Positions 1-10,836 of a stretch of DNA of 64,000 nt are shown piece by piece. The translations under genes were made by a program, and so were the position numbers. Under the pieces are notes generated by a model. That model made no database searches. It saw nothing but the letters and a program-made list of their open reading frames with translations, and was not told where the DNA came from. Positions within the stretch are counted from its first letter, which is position 1; the number at the start of each line of letters is the position of its first letter. The stretch comes from Protea cynaroides (lineage: Eukaryota > Streptophyta > Magnoliopsida > Proteales > Proteaceae): the NCBI GenBank assembly GCA_028583415.1, contig CM053276.1:121079666-121143665 (forward strand). Reading direction: 5' to 3'.

Positions 1-642
1 CATTCTTCATACTAATGTCTTCAGCCAAGGCAAAGGCAACAGAGAGCAGTAATTCTATCGCTGGTTCGATCCAACTGCAGATTTCCACACTTACTCCATT
101 CTATGGAACCCACAACGAATCATGTAAGAATACAAACCCATCCAACTAATTTACAAGTAAAACTATGAGAACCCATTGTTGAATTCCTCTGTAAAACTAA
201 TCTGATTGTTCTATTTTTTGGGTTTCAGCTTCTCTGTGGATGAAACCCCTATCAGAGAGTTCAAGAACATGGAGTCAATTGGAGTTCCCTTCCCGAAGAA
301 CCAACCCATGAAATTCTACTCTAGTCTCTGGAATGCGGACAACTGGGCGACAAGAGGTGGTCTCATCAAGATTGATTGGAGCCAAGTCCCTTCACTGCCT
401 CCTACAGAAACTTCAATGCCAATGCTTGTGTTGTTGCTTCTTCTGGTTCTTCTTCTTGCGGCTCCAATTCTGCTTTAAACGACAATACTTGGTTCTCCCT
501 GTAATTGGATTAAGCCAGCCAAGAGAGATTGAAATGGGTGCAGAAGAATTACATGATCTATAACTACTGTACTGACGCAAAAAGATTCTCTCAAGGCATC
601 CCATCAGAGTGTGTTGCTGCCAATCAATCGATTCAATCCTAG
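1..642 (+). pseudogene. XTH: Xyloglucan endotransglucosylase/hydrolase (XTH), 3' part of a broken gene
   Basis: Two exons are readable: 1-123 and 229-642, joined by a GT-AG intron (124-228). The translation follows the second half of plant XTH enzymes (family GH16), which cut and rejoin xyloglucan in the cell wall. Visible landmarks are WFDPTADFHTYSILWNPQRI, then TPIREFKNMESIGVPFPKNQ, SSLWNADNWATRGG, and the Cys-rich XET C-terminal domain ending in YCTDAKRF..GIPSECVAAN. The gene is dead at several points. A TAA at 50-52 replaces the expected Gln codon, one base is missing near 388-391 and shifts the frame after the WSQ motif, and in-frame TAA codons lie at 502-504 and 511-513. The frame then runs to a TAG at 640-642. 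The catalytic half lies outside the window, so I cannot tell whether it is also damaged. Family assignment is firm; pseudogene status rests on four independent lesions. Confidence 0.88.
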
Positions 643-2066
643 ACAGACGTAAAGATTGATACTAGTTGGACGTACTACGGGTTATTATTATATTATTCAT
701 TAATTATTTATTTGTTTTGTAAATTGTAATACCAAATTCGTTTATTCCTTATTCTTTTTAATTGTCATTTAGACAACTTTTTTTTAATTGTCATTTAGAC
801 AACATCAAGCATTTGTGTCTTTAAACATGTAATCTCACAGTCCGAATGAATCAATTATCGATAATTTAGAGAAAGTTTTTGTCTCTGAATCTTTATTCTA
901 TCATGTTCAGCATTAGAAAAAGGGGCAGTGTTTTTATCTTGTTTATCTATATTCAAGGTAATTTGGAGATGACATTTTTTCATCGAATAGTTGAAGGTAG
1001 GACTATATATGTACATGGTTGTATATGAAACATTTTATCTTATAAAAATATTATTTTCACCGAAAGATTCAAGCATGTCTGGTCGTGATTTCTGAATCAA
1101 CACATTTTTTTAATTACCAAATGAAAGAGACTGGCAATTTTAACCACGAGTATCAAAATTTGACCGCCAGAGCCGTTTTCATGACATATATAAATAAGTG
1201 CTTTGAATGAGGTATTTATAAATGCCACTTCAATTTAAATATCTTTTACCATCCAAGGTAATGAGTAATGGATAACAAATATGTATGATAATAAAATTCT
1301 TTTTTTCAATTTAAATATTAATTATTTCTTTAATATTTTGTCAATCAAAAATCAATTTTCAAATACATGAATTCTATTGTGAATTTGAAAAGTTTGTGAT
1401 AGGATGACAAATACGTAAAATGATAAGAGTGAGAGATTGTCGAGAGCAATTGTTTGTGGGTAAAAAACGTTTTTGGAACCAAATATCGTTTGAGATATTT
1501 TAAATTTTTTGACAAGTATTTTGAAGACCTAAACATTATAGAAATTTTCATAAATAATGCGAAATATGGTTTTGATTACAATGATGTATCATGGTTAGTA
1601 AGTTCAGGAATGACAAACATTCAGGTATGGATACGTATGTGTATTAAACACTGTCAGACTTCAAGTTTTAAATACGGGGATTGAAAATCTGATTAAACGG
1701 AACATATACATAATACAACATTAATACGTATGTATTTAATACAATAACTTTTTTTTACTGAAAATACAAACATATATTCACTATGTAATAAACATTTACA
1801 TCACTAACAAAATAGAATAATAATATATAAATACAAATTTATATACAAAAAAAAAACTTACAATCTATGAAATTCACATAAAATCGTCATCTCATTAACA
1901 TAAAACACAAATCAAATCTTTAAGGGGATTCGTTCAATAGAGGGGTTTTAGGGATTTGGGAAAAAAACATAATATTAAAAGAGATAGAGAAGGGGGGCTA
2001 TATATAAATTATTTATGTTTTTTTTTTAATGTTTAATAGGGTAATATGTGTTTTAATGTTTAATAG
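643..2066. other. AT-rich intergenic DNA, no gene seen
   Basis: Between the XTH remnant and the first transposable element the sequence is strongly AT-rich with short homopolymer runs. The two 68-76 codon frames around 1345-1684 have no recognisable domain and overlap each other on opposite strands, so I do not call them genes. Confidence 0.6.
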
Positions 2067-2074
2067 GGTAATAT

Positions 2075-2737
2075 TAAGGGTGTCAAAAATGGGCCCGGAC
2101 CGGTAGCACGGACCGAGCCAGTCCGATATAACCCGAACCCAACCCGGATCGAACCTTAATAGACATGTTTCGATCTCGGCTTGTAAAGCTCGACACCGTT
2201 TCAGCCCAAATCGAAACCAAATCGGACCAACCCGTTAAGAAGCCCGAACTAGCCCGAACCAATAATACCTAACCCAAACACCGGTAAGGTCCATTCGGGT
2301 CCAGTTTCTTAATTTTAATGGTTTTAAATTTTGATGGATTATATTACACTGTTATAGTTCACTTTTTGATCGGAAAGATTATATGAATCTATAGTTGAAA
2401 AGAGTATGTTAATTGTTACAATTTACTGAATTACATGCATATAGAAGGAATGATGCTAATTTTATAGATAGAAATAATAAAATAGGCTATATATTTTATA
2501 TATAAAATAGGCCCGATAAACTTGATAAGCCCGGTCCGGACCGAACCAGTCCGAAATCACCTCAATAAGCCCAACCCGATAATAAACCGACACCGGACCA
2601 GCCCGATAGTTATTGTGTCCAGCGCAGCCCAATCCAGCCCGAACTCTTAATGGACATGTTTTGGGTTGGACTTATAAAACCTGACACCAATTCAACCCGG
2701 ATCGAAACCGGCCCGGACCGGCCCGTTGACACCCTTA
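2075..2737. mobile_element. hAT-like non-autonomous element (TAAGGGTGTCAA family)
   Basis: The element starts TAAGGGTGTCAA and ends TTGACACCCTTA, a perfect 12-base terminal inverted repeat. It is flanked by the 8-base direct repeat GGTAATAT at 2067-2074 and 2738-2745. An 8-base target duplication is typical of hAT transposons. Both subterminal arms are rich in GGCCCGGACCGG-like words and in short CCCGAACC/CCCGATCC motifs, while the middle is AT-rich. There is no transposase frame, so it would have moved only with help from an autonomous relative. The same terminal motif recurs at 18087-18484 and, diverged, at 41585-43299. Confidence 0.85.
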
Positions 2738-3111
2738 GGTAATATGTATTTAAACATATTTAATACGTTTCAATATATAATACTTGTTTTTTTTTAAAAA
2801 AAAATCAATGCAACAATTTGTAAATTATGTTAAAAAGTTGGTATAATTGCCATATTAAATGCTACTTGACTAACTATATATGATATACATACTTTTGGTG
2901 TCCTAGTTTCGTATTCAAATCCTCTGTCCAGTTGTTGTTTGGCAGTGAGGAGATCCAGTGGTTGAGAGCGGATTGGAACACATGCCAGATGATATCCACC
3001 GTCGGATCCCTTCACTGCCGGATGGAAGGTGGAATCCAGACAAAGATCTTACGCCCTACCTTATACACTTTCTTTCGTCTATACGTGGACCCCTTTATAC
3101 AATGTTGAGGT

Positions 3112-3360
3112 CTCTCCCATTGGGATTCAAATCCTCTTTTCACAGTGATTCGGGAGGAGGGAGACGCCCTTATTGGATGACCGACACTTGGGGCTCAGTT
3201 GAATCCGAGCCCTCCATCTGAACCTTTAGCTTGTTGGTTCGATGTCTATTTTAAAAGAGGGCTCAGAGTCACAGGTGTCGGCCATCCATCTAGGCCGCCG
3301 CCTCTCCTCTCGAATCTCTTGGAGGAGAGGATGTGAATCCCTCCCATTGGCTTGTCATGG
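3112..3360. repeat. Imperfect foldback sequence upstream of NOP58
   Basis: The words around 3112-3140 (CCCATTGGGATTCAAATCCT) reappear as an approximate reverse complement around 3330-3355 (ATGTGAATCCCTCCCATTGG). The inner parts CCGACACTTG (about 3181) and CAGGTGTCGG (about 3272) also pair. The block is more GC-rich than its surroundings. It could be a decayed foldback or miniature transposon, but I could not define clean ends or a target duplication. Confidence 0.4.
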
Positions 3361-3385
3361 GATAGCTATGCGAGAGGCGTGTGGA

Positions 3386-3520
3386 TCCCAGCCCAATTTT
3401 TTTTTTTTTTTAATAAGTTTTTTGGGTGTTGCTAACCCTAGTTCATAGTTCATAATCCACAGGTGCATGTTTATAAAGACCTGTCGCAGCCGGTTCCCGC
3501 TTTATCGTAGAACCCTAAAT
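3386..3520 (+). promoter_or_regulatory. Probable NOP58 promoter with site II and telo-box-like motifs
   Basis: AGCCCAA (about 3390, the complement of the TGGGCT site II motif) and two telo-box-like words, TAACCCTAG (about 3433) and GAACCCTAAA (about 3509), lie just before the likely first exon. Site II plus telo-box pairs are the known promoter signature of plant ribosome-biogenesis and ribosomal-protein genes, which fits NOP58. No transcript data are available, so the start site is inferred. Confidence 0.5.
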
Positions 3521-3529
3521 TTCTAAAAC

Positions 3530-4232
3530 TCTTTGCTTTCGGAGTCTGTAGACTCTGTACGGACTGCTACAACTGAAAATAAGAAAGCTCAAAACTTGAA
3601 GTGCAACACAGCATCAGTAGCAGTTGGAGTGAAGATTTGCCCAGGTAACTTAACCCATTACGTAATACATACCGTCTCTCTTTCTCTCTGCAATTTCTGG
3701 TAGATTTCTGTCTCAAAACCGTTTCAAGGTGCATTGAGGCCTGAGTAGGAGGCTAATATTCTGTATTTTTACTCGAAACTCCATTAGAACAAACCCCATT
3801 CCTTGTATTCGAGTTTACCTGAACATGCTTTTGTTTGAAGTTTGAACTCATCCTATTTACTGATTCTGAGGAATTTTGACCTGCCATTTTACTCATTTTC
3901 AAGGAACAAGTACTAATTAAAGATTAATATAATTTTTTTGATGATAAAAATTAAAACGGTGATTCTTGTATACAGAGAAACAATCAATGAACTCTATATT
4001 CGTACCTGAAGACCGAATGTTTGAATCCTTTAATGTTGTAATCTCCAGTTTCATATATTTGATTTTTTTCATTTGACATCAATCTAAAAGCATTTTTCAC
4101 TTTTTGCACCCATTTTACTCTGAATGGGCAACATGTACGAATGAAGAAGTTTCTTTTGATTTAGTCTAAAAAGCTCCTTAAGTAAATACCAGGTGACTGT
4201 TCGTTTTGTGTCTAGGTGCCTGACGTCTAAAA
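3530..4232 (+). other. NOP58 5' untranslated exon and leader intron (inferred)
   Basis: A likely untranslated first exon ends at 3644 before GTAACTTAAC. A matching acceptor, TTGTGTCTAG, ends at 4215, and the ATG follows 17 bases later at 4233. Leader introns are common in plant housekeeping genes. The 5' end of the exon is a guess. Confidence 0.5.
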
Positions 4233-5867
4233 ATGCTCTTATTGTTTGAGACGCCGGCGGGTTTCGCCCTCTTTAAGGTTTTAGATGAAGGGAAGCTATC
4301 TAAGGTTGAGGTAAGTATATTTTGAGGATATTTGTTTCCTACTCTATCTTGCATTGTATTTGTGGATACATTTTTAAGTGGGTGGAATCCAAGACTGATG
4401 ACGACTCTTAATTTGTGTTACAGGACCTGTGGAAAGACTTTTCCACATCAGAGTCGGCTAGACAGGTAATATTTACTATCTCTTTTATTCTCAGTTAGGG
4501 GTGTTTTTTTTGGGGGTGTACTTTTGAAATTTCAGTTTTCAGTGAGTGGGAATAAATTTGTTGTCTTGGATGGGAGTTTGTTGATTTTATGAAGCTTTGC
4601 AACCTTGGCTGAACAATTTAATTTCAGATGTTAATAAATTTAGAATACGCTTTAGGCAATTAGAAAATAATGCTGGTGCATCCTTGATGGGAGTTGAGGG
4701 TTCTGGTCACGTACATTGCATCACTTGTTATCCCAGTCAATCAGTTTAGTGGTAATCCAGGCTGGTCATTCAGTACCCCACCTGTCTGACGGATCATACA
4801 TCAAAAATTGAGTGGATTGGGCATCAAAATATAACAATTACTGGATATGCTTGTTGCTCTACTACAAATCGGTTCTAATGCTATTTCTGATGGGGAATTT
4901 TTGTTTGAAATTATTTCTTATTGTAATGTGAAGATTACTTTTTAGATTCAAAATCCAAAATTGATGAATCTTGCCTTTTGGATTCCAGTTCTTGTGCTAG
5001 ATTTTATCTATCCTTGCAGCATGTTGTTATCTTGGATGTTGCATAGTGGATTAACAGTTAATTATCCTTTTATTTTCTCTCCATTTTCGTTTATCAATGA
5101 TGACTCATGTATTGGGATTTGTTTTTCTCTTCTGCATTGGTCTTTTTTCTTCCCAACCATGTTGTAAGCTGATATGGAACTGGTTTGCATCACAACAGAT
5201 AGTTAAGTTGAAAGCCTTTTCCAAATTTGAGAACACAACTGAGGCATTATCAGCAGCAACCTTGTTGATTGATAGCAAGCCTACCAAAGGTCTTCGCAAA
5301 TTTTTGCGTGCTCATTGTGAGGGAGAGATATTAGCTGTTCAAGATTCCAAGCTTGGAAATGCAATTAAAGAAAAACTGGTATGTTTTTACCTGGAGTGTT
5401 TTGAACTCGTTAATTCTAGAGTATGAGGAGCCATCTTCCTTTGTCATTCAATGTTATTTGTTTAAATTTTCGTGCAGCAAATAGAATGTGTTCACAACAG
5501 TGCTGTGATGGAGCTGACGAGAGGAGTGAGAAGTCAACTGACTGAACTCATCTCGGGATTAGCTTCTCAAGATTTGGCTCCAATGAGCTTGGGTTTGTCC
5601 CACAGCTTATCTAGATATAAGCTAAAATTCAGTCCAGACAAGGTGAATCCTGCTTTTTTATCTTGTTAATTGTTCACTGACCTTTGAAATTAAAAGTATT
5701 GACAGTGTTAGTTTTCCTCTTGATCTAATTCCTCTATGTCCAACCTCAAAAGCATGCTTTGCAGTTTGCACTGTGAAACGAATTTTACTAGTATGCTCTG
5801 CACTAGTATGTTTCACAGGAGGGTGGGTGCAACCTACGGTCTTTGTTACTCTTCTTACTTTCTCTTC

Positions 5868-5899
<32 letters not shown>

Positions 5900-8800
5900 A
5901 GAGAAATAAATAAATAAACCAATTCTGGTTCTCATTTTGCATGTTACATATCCTGAATTTTACCTGGCACTTGGTTGAGTACTTGTTAGGAGACTCCTGG
6001 TCAGCAAACAAACCCAAATAGATGGCTCTAGAAAAAGTTTTAATTTATGTATTGCAGTTAAATCAAGCATACTGCACGGTTCGAAATGAAGTCCATGGAC
6101 TATAGAAATATCGGATTGAGAATATTTGTCCTAGAAGATGTTGAATTCATACATTCTTATTCCCACATCTTTCATGGCCTTACTTCTCAGGGACATATAA
6201 TGACCATGGCTTCTCTTTCCTTTTGTCAGTTGTATCTTTCTTCGTGTGTATTTGATGTGAACGAGTTTTGAATGAAATATATCAAGTCCATGTTCATTTT
6301 AATGATTTGTTTTGGTCACTGTCAAATTAAACCTCTTACTTCAATTTCTCTTGAGTATAGTATTTTTATAAATTTCAGATGACTTTGTTGGATTTCTTGA
6401 TCTGCTTTCCATGTTTTTTCTTTTTTCGATCGGACAATTAGTTGGGCATCTTGTAAAACAAATTTCTTTGCGGTTGAATTTGCTGCTTTTCCATTTTTTT
6501 CCTTTTCAAACAGCTGCATTGCTCGACTGGAATTTTTTTTGCCGGAAATTGTGTTTATGTGAATGTTGTTATTCAAAGGTCTTTTTTTTACTCTCTGTAG
6601 GTGGATACAATGATCATTCAAGCTATTGGTTTGCTGGATGATCTTGACAAAGAACTGAACACATATGCGATGAGAGTTCGGGAATGGTATGGTTGGCATT
6701 TTCCAGAGCTTGCAAAGATTGTACAGGACAACATTCTCTATGCCAAAGCAGTGAAACTTATGGGCTACCGTGAAGTTGCTGCCAAGCTTGATTTCTCAGA
6801 GGTAGAATTTTGATATCCATCAATAAGCAATATCGTTAGGGAAAGCATGGGGAAGAGTAACTCTTACACACTGCAACATTATGCTTGCATATGCCGGATT
6901 GGAATCATTTTTTGATTGGTCCTGAACCAGTCTTCTTGGCCAAAAGGCCATCATGTACCATGTCTCTGCCTAGTTTCCAGAACTAGCTTTGTATTTTGAA
7001 TTGGCATTGGTTCACTTGGCTCATTGGAAGGGTTGAAGCTATAATGCAGACTGTTTCTTCCTAAGGAGGCTTTGTACTTGGGCTTTGAGCTCATGAAATC
7101 CAGCAGCAAGATGATATTTGTGCTTGGAGGGTCCAGTTTGTGTGGCCCTTCATTTTACTCCACAGAAAAACATATGCTTTTTATTAGAGTAAGTATGGCT
7201 CTAAGTTAATCTCCAATTCTTTCAGTCATTGGAGATTTTAGTTAGTGATGGTCCTCGATATTTTTTCTACTATGACAAGAAGAGTTTATTCGTAGTGTTG
7301 CTTCTTTTGTTTGATTAAATTAAAGAGTCCAACTCTATTTACAATAGGTATTTAGTTTCCATATCTACCTATGTAAATCTGAGAGTGAATCCAGTTTTCA
7401 GGATTTTCATTAGGTAAGTTGGTGGCAGTGTTTTGAGACATATCCAGAAGTTACAAGACAGATCTGAGCCATCCATTTTCATGGTTTTCCCAACTAAACT
7501 GTTTGTTCCTGCTCAGAGATAGGAGAGTGCACAGTAATATCTAGAGTGCTGGTACACATGCATGGACATACACAGATGCATTGCCAATACAAGGGTATTT
7601 GGTTGAGTTTAAACTTTGAAATTTGACAAGTGGCTAATCATCTATTCTAGACCATGTCCTCTCTATCCAATGGTCGGAATAGACAACTCATATTTCTACG
7701 TGGTAAAATAGATGCCTTGTGAGGTTTGAGAAAGTACCAGACCCTTGTGGCAACAATATAGAAGGTTCTCTTTATGCTTAATTCTTGTTTATCTAGTTTG
7801 GATCAGTGTTCAAGATCTCGGCAAGATCTCGGCGAGATCTCGAATTTTTTGAAGATCTCAAGGGGCTCGAAACAAGATCTCGGCTCAATACGGTGTCTCA
7901 ACCATCTCGACCACTTCTCGAGCTAGTCTTGACTAGTCTTAACATTTTCCGACCAGTTCTCGACTGGTCTTGACATAATGTATGAATTATGATTGTATGG
8001 TCTATTTGACTACTGGGTTTTTATTACTATGACTATTAACTAATTAAGTGTTATTATGTTTATTCTTCTCCTAAAATATAATTTTACTGGCTCATTTGGT
8101 CTTCTGTGATATTCTATTAGTGTAATATTATGTAGAATAATCAATATTACCCTAGGTTTATATTTGAAACTTCAGATTGATACTGCCAAACATGAGTGTA
8201 AACCTAAACAACCACCATGTGTGATTATTTATACAGTTTTATAGTTTAAATATGTTTATTTATGTTAAAATAGGGTTTCCCTAGAGTATCAAGCCTTAAA
8301 ATGGTTATTTTAGGGTCAAAACACACATTTTAAGCCTTCGCGGTTTTTGTGTAGTGTCTCGCCTAGCCGAGATCTCGACGTTGAGATCTCAGAGATCATC
8401 GGTTGACCTTGGTTTCTCAGAGGGTCGAGACACCCTCGAGACTTGAGATTTTGAACCTTGGTTTGGATCCATGGGTGGCCATGAGTGAGATTTAGTTATG
8501 GTTATGGTTAATCCATACACAACCTTTGTTCATCTTAACTAGAACCCAATCTATCCTGTACGGCCAACAGGTTGCGGCATGTGATAAAAACAAATTGGCT
8601 AGGGAAGGAGGTTAGCAGTAGAAATTTGGTGGGAAAAAGTAAGAAACTAGAAGTACTGGTTATGTTAAGGCCACTTCATTAAAGTTGTGTAGGCCTGACC
8701 AAATGAAACCCAAACTGACGTGAATATCCTTTAAACCTTACTTGTGGGTCACCCCTTCAACCTGCATCTGGTCTTGTTTTAATTACACAGCTATAATCTA

Positions 8801-10836
8801 GTAGCAGCTAGGTGTTAAACCTACTAGACGAGGTTCTTTGTCCAAGAATTAAAGTTTGAAATGATACTAGTGTCGGTGCAGCAATCATGATCTCGAATTT
8901 CTGCACTTTGAAGTTCAATTTTGGATCCTTAGAATCCAAACTGCCAAGAATCGTTTGACATGAAAAGCTGATAAGCATCATGGGAATTGGAATCTCCATC
9001 ACATAGGTTCTCTGTCCAAAGAAACATGACAATCATTATTGGAATCTAAACTATTTGCTTCAACTAATCAAGCCCCAGTCTATTAAGCATATACTTAAAT
9101 TCATGGGGGTTGAGACTAATAATAGTGTCAATATAGGTAGTCAGAGTTGAAACTCCCTGTCAGTATAGGATTAATATTTACTTATTTAAAATGAGGATTT
9201 AGATTAGCTTACCGATTGGACTCCTCCAACTGAGGGAATTCCCATACCTCATTAGAATCAAACTCCACAAAACCACAACTTTAAGTGGAGGTCTAAATCC
9301 CATAGGTCATGGTAGTTCAATTATTATACAATCTTTGCTGAAATTTTTTTAGCTTGGATGTGTAGGGTCATATGGTGGTTCCATGTTTTTTGTTTTGAAA
9401 GAGCTTCAGTGTGACCTTCTAAGTTTGTTATCCTAACTGATGAAACATGATCATGTGGTGACATTGCATAATGTAGGTGGTTAGCTTTATTCGACTGTTA
9501 TAAGAGGTGATGCTTAAATATGCTCATAACATGCTTTTATTTTTTCTGCACAGATATTACCAGAAGAGGTTGAGACAGAGCTGAAAGAGGCTGCAGTGAT
9601 ATCCATGGGAACTGAAGTCAGTGAGCTTGATTTGATTAATATTAGAGACCTCTGTGATCAAGTGCTGGCTCTTTCAGAATATAGAGCTCAGCTTTATGAC
9701 TACTTGAAAAGTAGAATGAATACCATTGCCCCAAATTTGACTGCCCTTGTTGGAGAACTTGTTGGTGCTCGCCTCATTGCTCATGGGGGCAGCTTGTTGA
9801 ACCTTGCAAAGCAGCCTGGGAGCACAGTTCAGATTCTGGGTGCAGAGAAAGCCCTCTTCAGGGCTCTGAAGACAAAGCATGCTACTCCCAAGTATGGACT
9901 CATCTTTCATGCGTCATTAATTGGTCAGGCAGCACCCAAACTAAAGGGAAAAATTTCTCGATCTCTTGCTGCCAAGACTGCATTGGCCATCCGATATGAT
10001 GCCCTCGGAGAAGGCCAAGACAACTCAATGGGGTTGGAAAATCGTGCAAAGGTAATGCAGCAAAAGTCTCAGCTTTTTGCCTGCCATTTACCCTTCTTTT
10101 ATCTTTTTGAAATTCAATACATAATTGAAAACCCTTTAAAATATGAAACATTTGTAGCTTGAAGCTCGGTTGAGAAATCTCGAGGGCAGAGAATTGGGCC
10201 GTTCTGCATCATCAATTAAAGGGAAGCCCAAGATAGAAGTTTATGATAAGGATCGGAAGAAGGGGGCGGGGGCATTGGTAACTGCTGCAAAGGTGTGGTT
10301 TGTTATGATCTCTGCTTTTTTGGGTGCCACTTGATTAATTTTTTTTATTGATAAGGAAAAGCTTTTATCCATGTTTTCTTGTGCAGACTTACAATCCTTC
10401 AGCGGATTTGGTTCTTGGCCGTACAGTGGCTGAGAAATCAGTAGATTATCAAGAAGAGAAAGCCTTAGAAAAGAAAAAGCAAGAGGAAGCAGAACCTAAG
10501 GAGATTGAGGATGCAGGAGTGGTAGCTGATGAGAAGGAAAAGAAGAAAAAGAAGAAAAAGAAAACTAATACTGAGTCTACTGACCTGCAAAACGGAGATG
10601 ATTCTGCTGTGCAACCAGAGGGGGAAGAGGAGAAAAAGGAGAAAAAGGAGAAAAAGAAGAAAAAGAAGGTGGCTGAAAATGGGAATGATGACTTGCAAAA
10701 TGAGGTTGAGCATGTTGAACCAGAAGCTCAAGGAAAGAAGAAAAAGAAAAGAAAGCATGCAGAAACGGAAGAGGGAGAAACTGAAAGCCGGAAAAAGAAG
10801 AAAGATAAAAAGAAAGGAAAGAAGAGTGACGAGTGA
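4233..10836 (+). CDS. NOP58: NOP58, core protein of box C/D snoRNPs
   Basis: NOP58 is a nucleolar scaffold that, with NOP56, fibrillarin and the 15.5K/SNU13 protein, guides 2'-O-methylation of rRNA and pre-rRNA processing. Eight coding exons join in frame with GT-AG introns: 4233-4310, 4424-4465, 5199-5378, 5478-5642, 6601-6801, 9554-10051, 10158-10292 and 10387-10836. They predict 582 residues; all internal junctions are phase 0. The start is MLLLFETPAGFALFKVLDEG, the classic NOP5 N-terminal domain. NOSIC lies around residues 156-222 and the Nop domain (GSTVQILGAEKALFRALKTK and the K-rich GKISRSLAAKTALA stretch) around 223-388. The last exon encodes a tail of alternating acidic and poly-lysine (KKE/KKK) blocks, a nucleolar feature. 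Known plant and animal NOP58 proteins are about 530 residues, so the tail is somewhat long. No damage is seen. It is separated from NOP56 by its N-terminal sequence as I remember it. Confidence 0.95.
7420..7765. repeat. Dispersed repeat shared with the MLP-array spacers
   Basis: This stretch of NOP58 coding intron 5 (GAGCCATCCATTTTCATGG, AGGAGAGTGCACAGTAAT, TAGAGTGCTGGTACACATGC, TAGACCATGTCCTCTCTATC) matches, with divergence but in the same order, segments at about 37826-38160, 44262-44605 and 55731-56066 upstream of MLP copies A, B and C. It is about 310-340 bases with no coding content, most likely an old miniature transposon. The ends are only approximate. Confidence 0.6.
7804..8460. mobile_element. 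hAT-like non-autonomous element inside a NOP58 intron
   Basis: The element begins CAGTGTTCAAGATCTCGGC and ends GAGATTTTGAACCTTG, an imperfect terminal inverted repeat (CA.GTTCAA.ATCTC). The 8-base direct repeat GTTTGGAT at 7796-7803 and 8461-8468 marks the insertion. The subterminal arms repeat the word AGATCTCGGC many times on both strands; the core is AT-rich. There is no transposase. It lies well away from the splice sites of the 2.75-kb intron. Confidence 0.75.

Noticed and set aside
9554..10051. Possible NOP56 instead of NOP58
   Set aside because: The N-terminus (MLLLFETPAGFALFKVLDEG) and the exon 3-6 sequence follow NOP58 as I know it; both share the Nop domain, so that domain alone does not decide.
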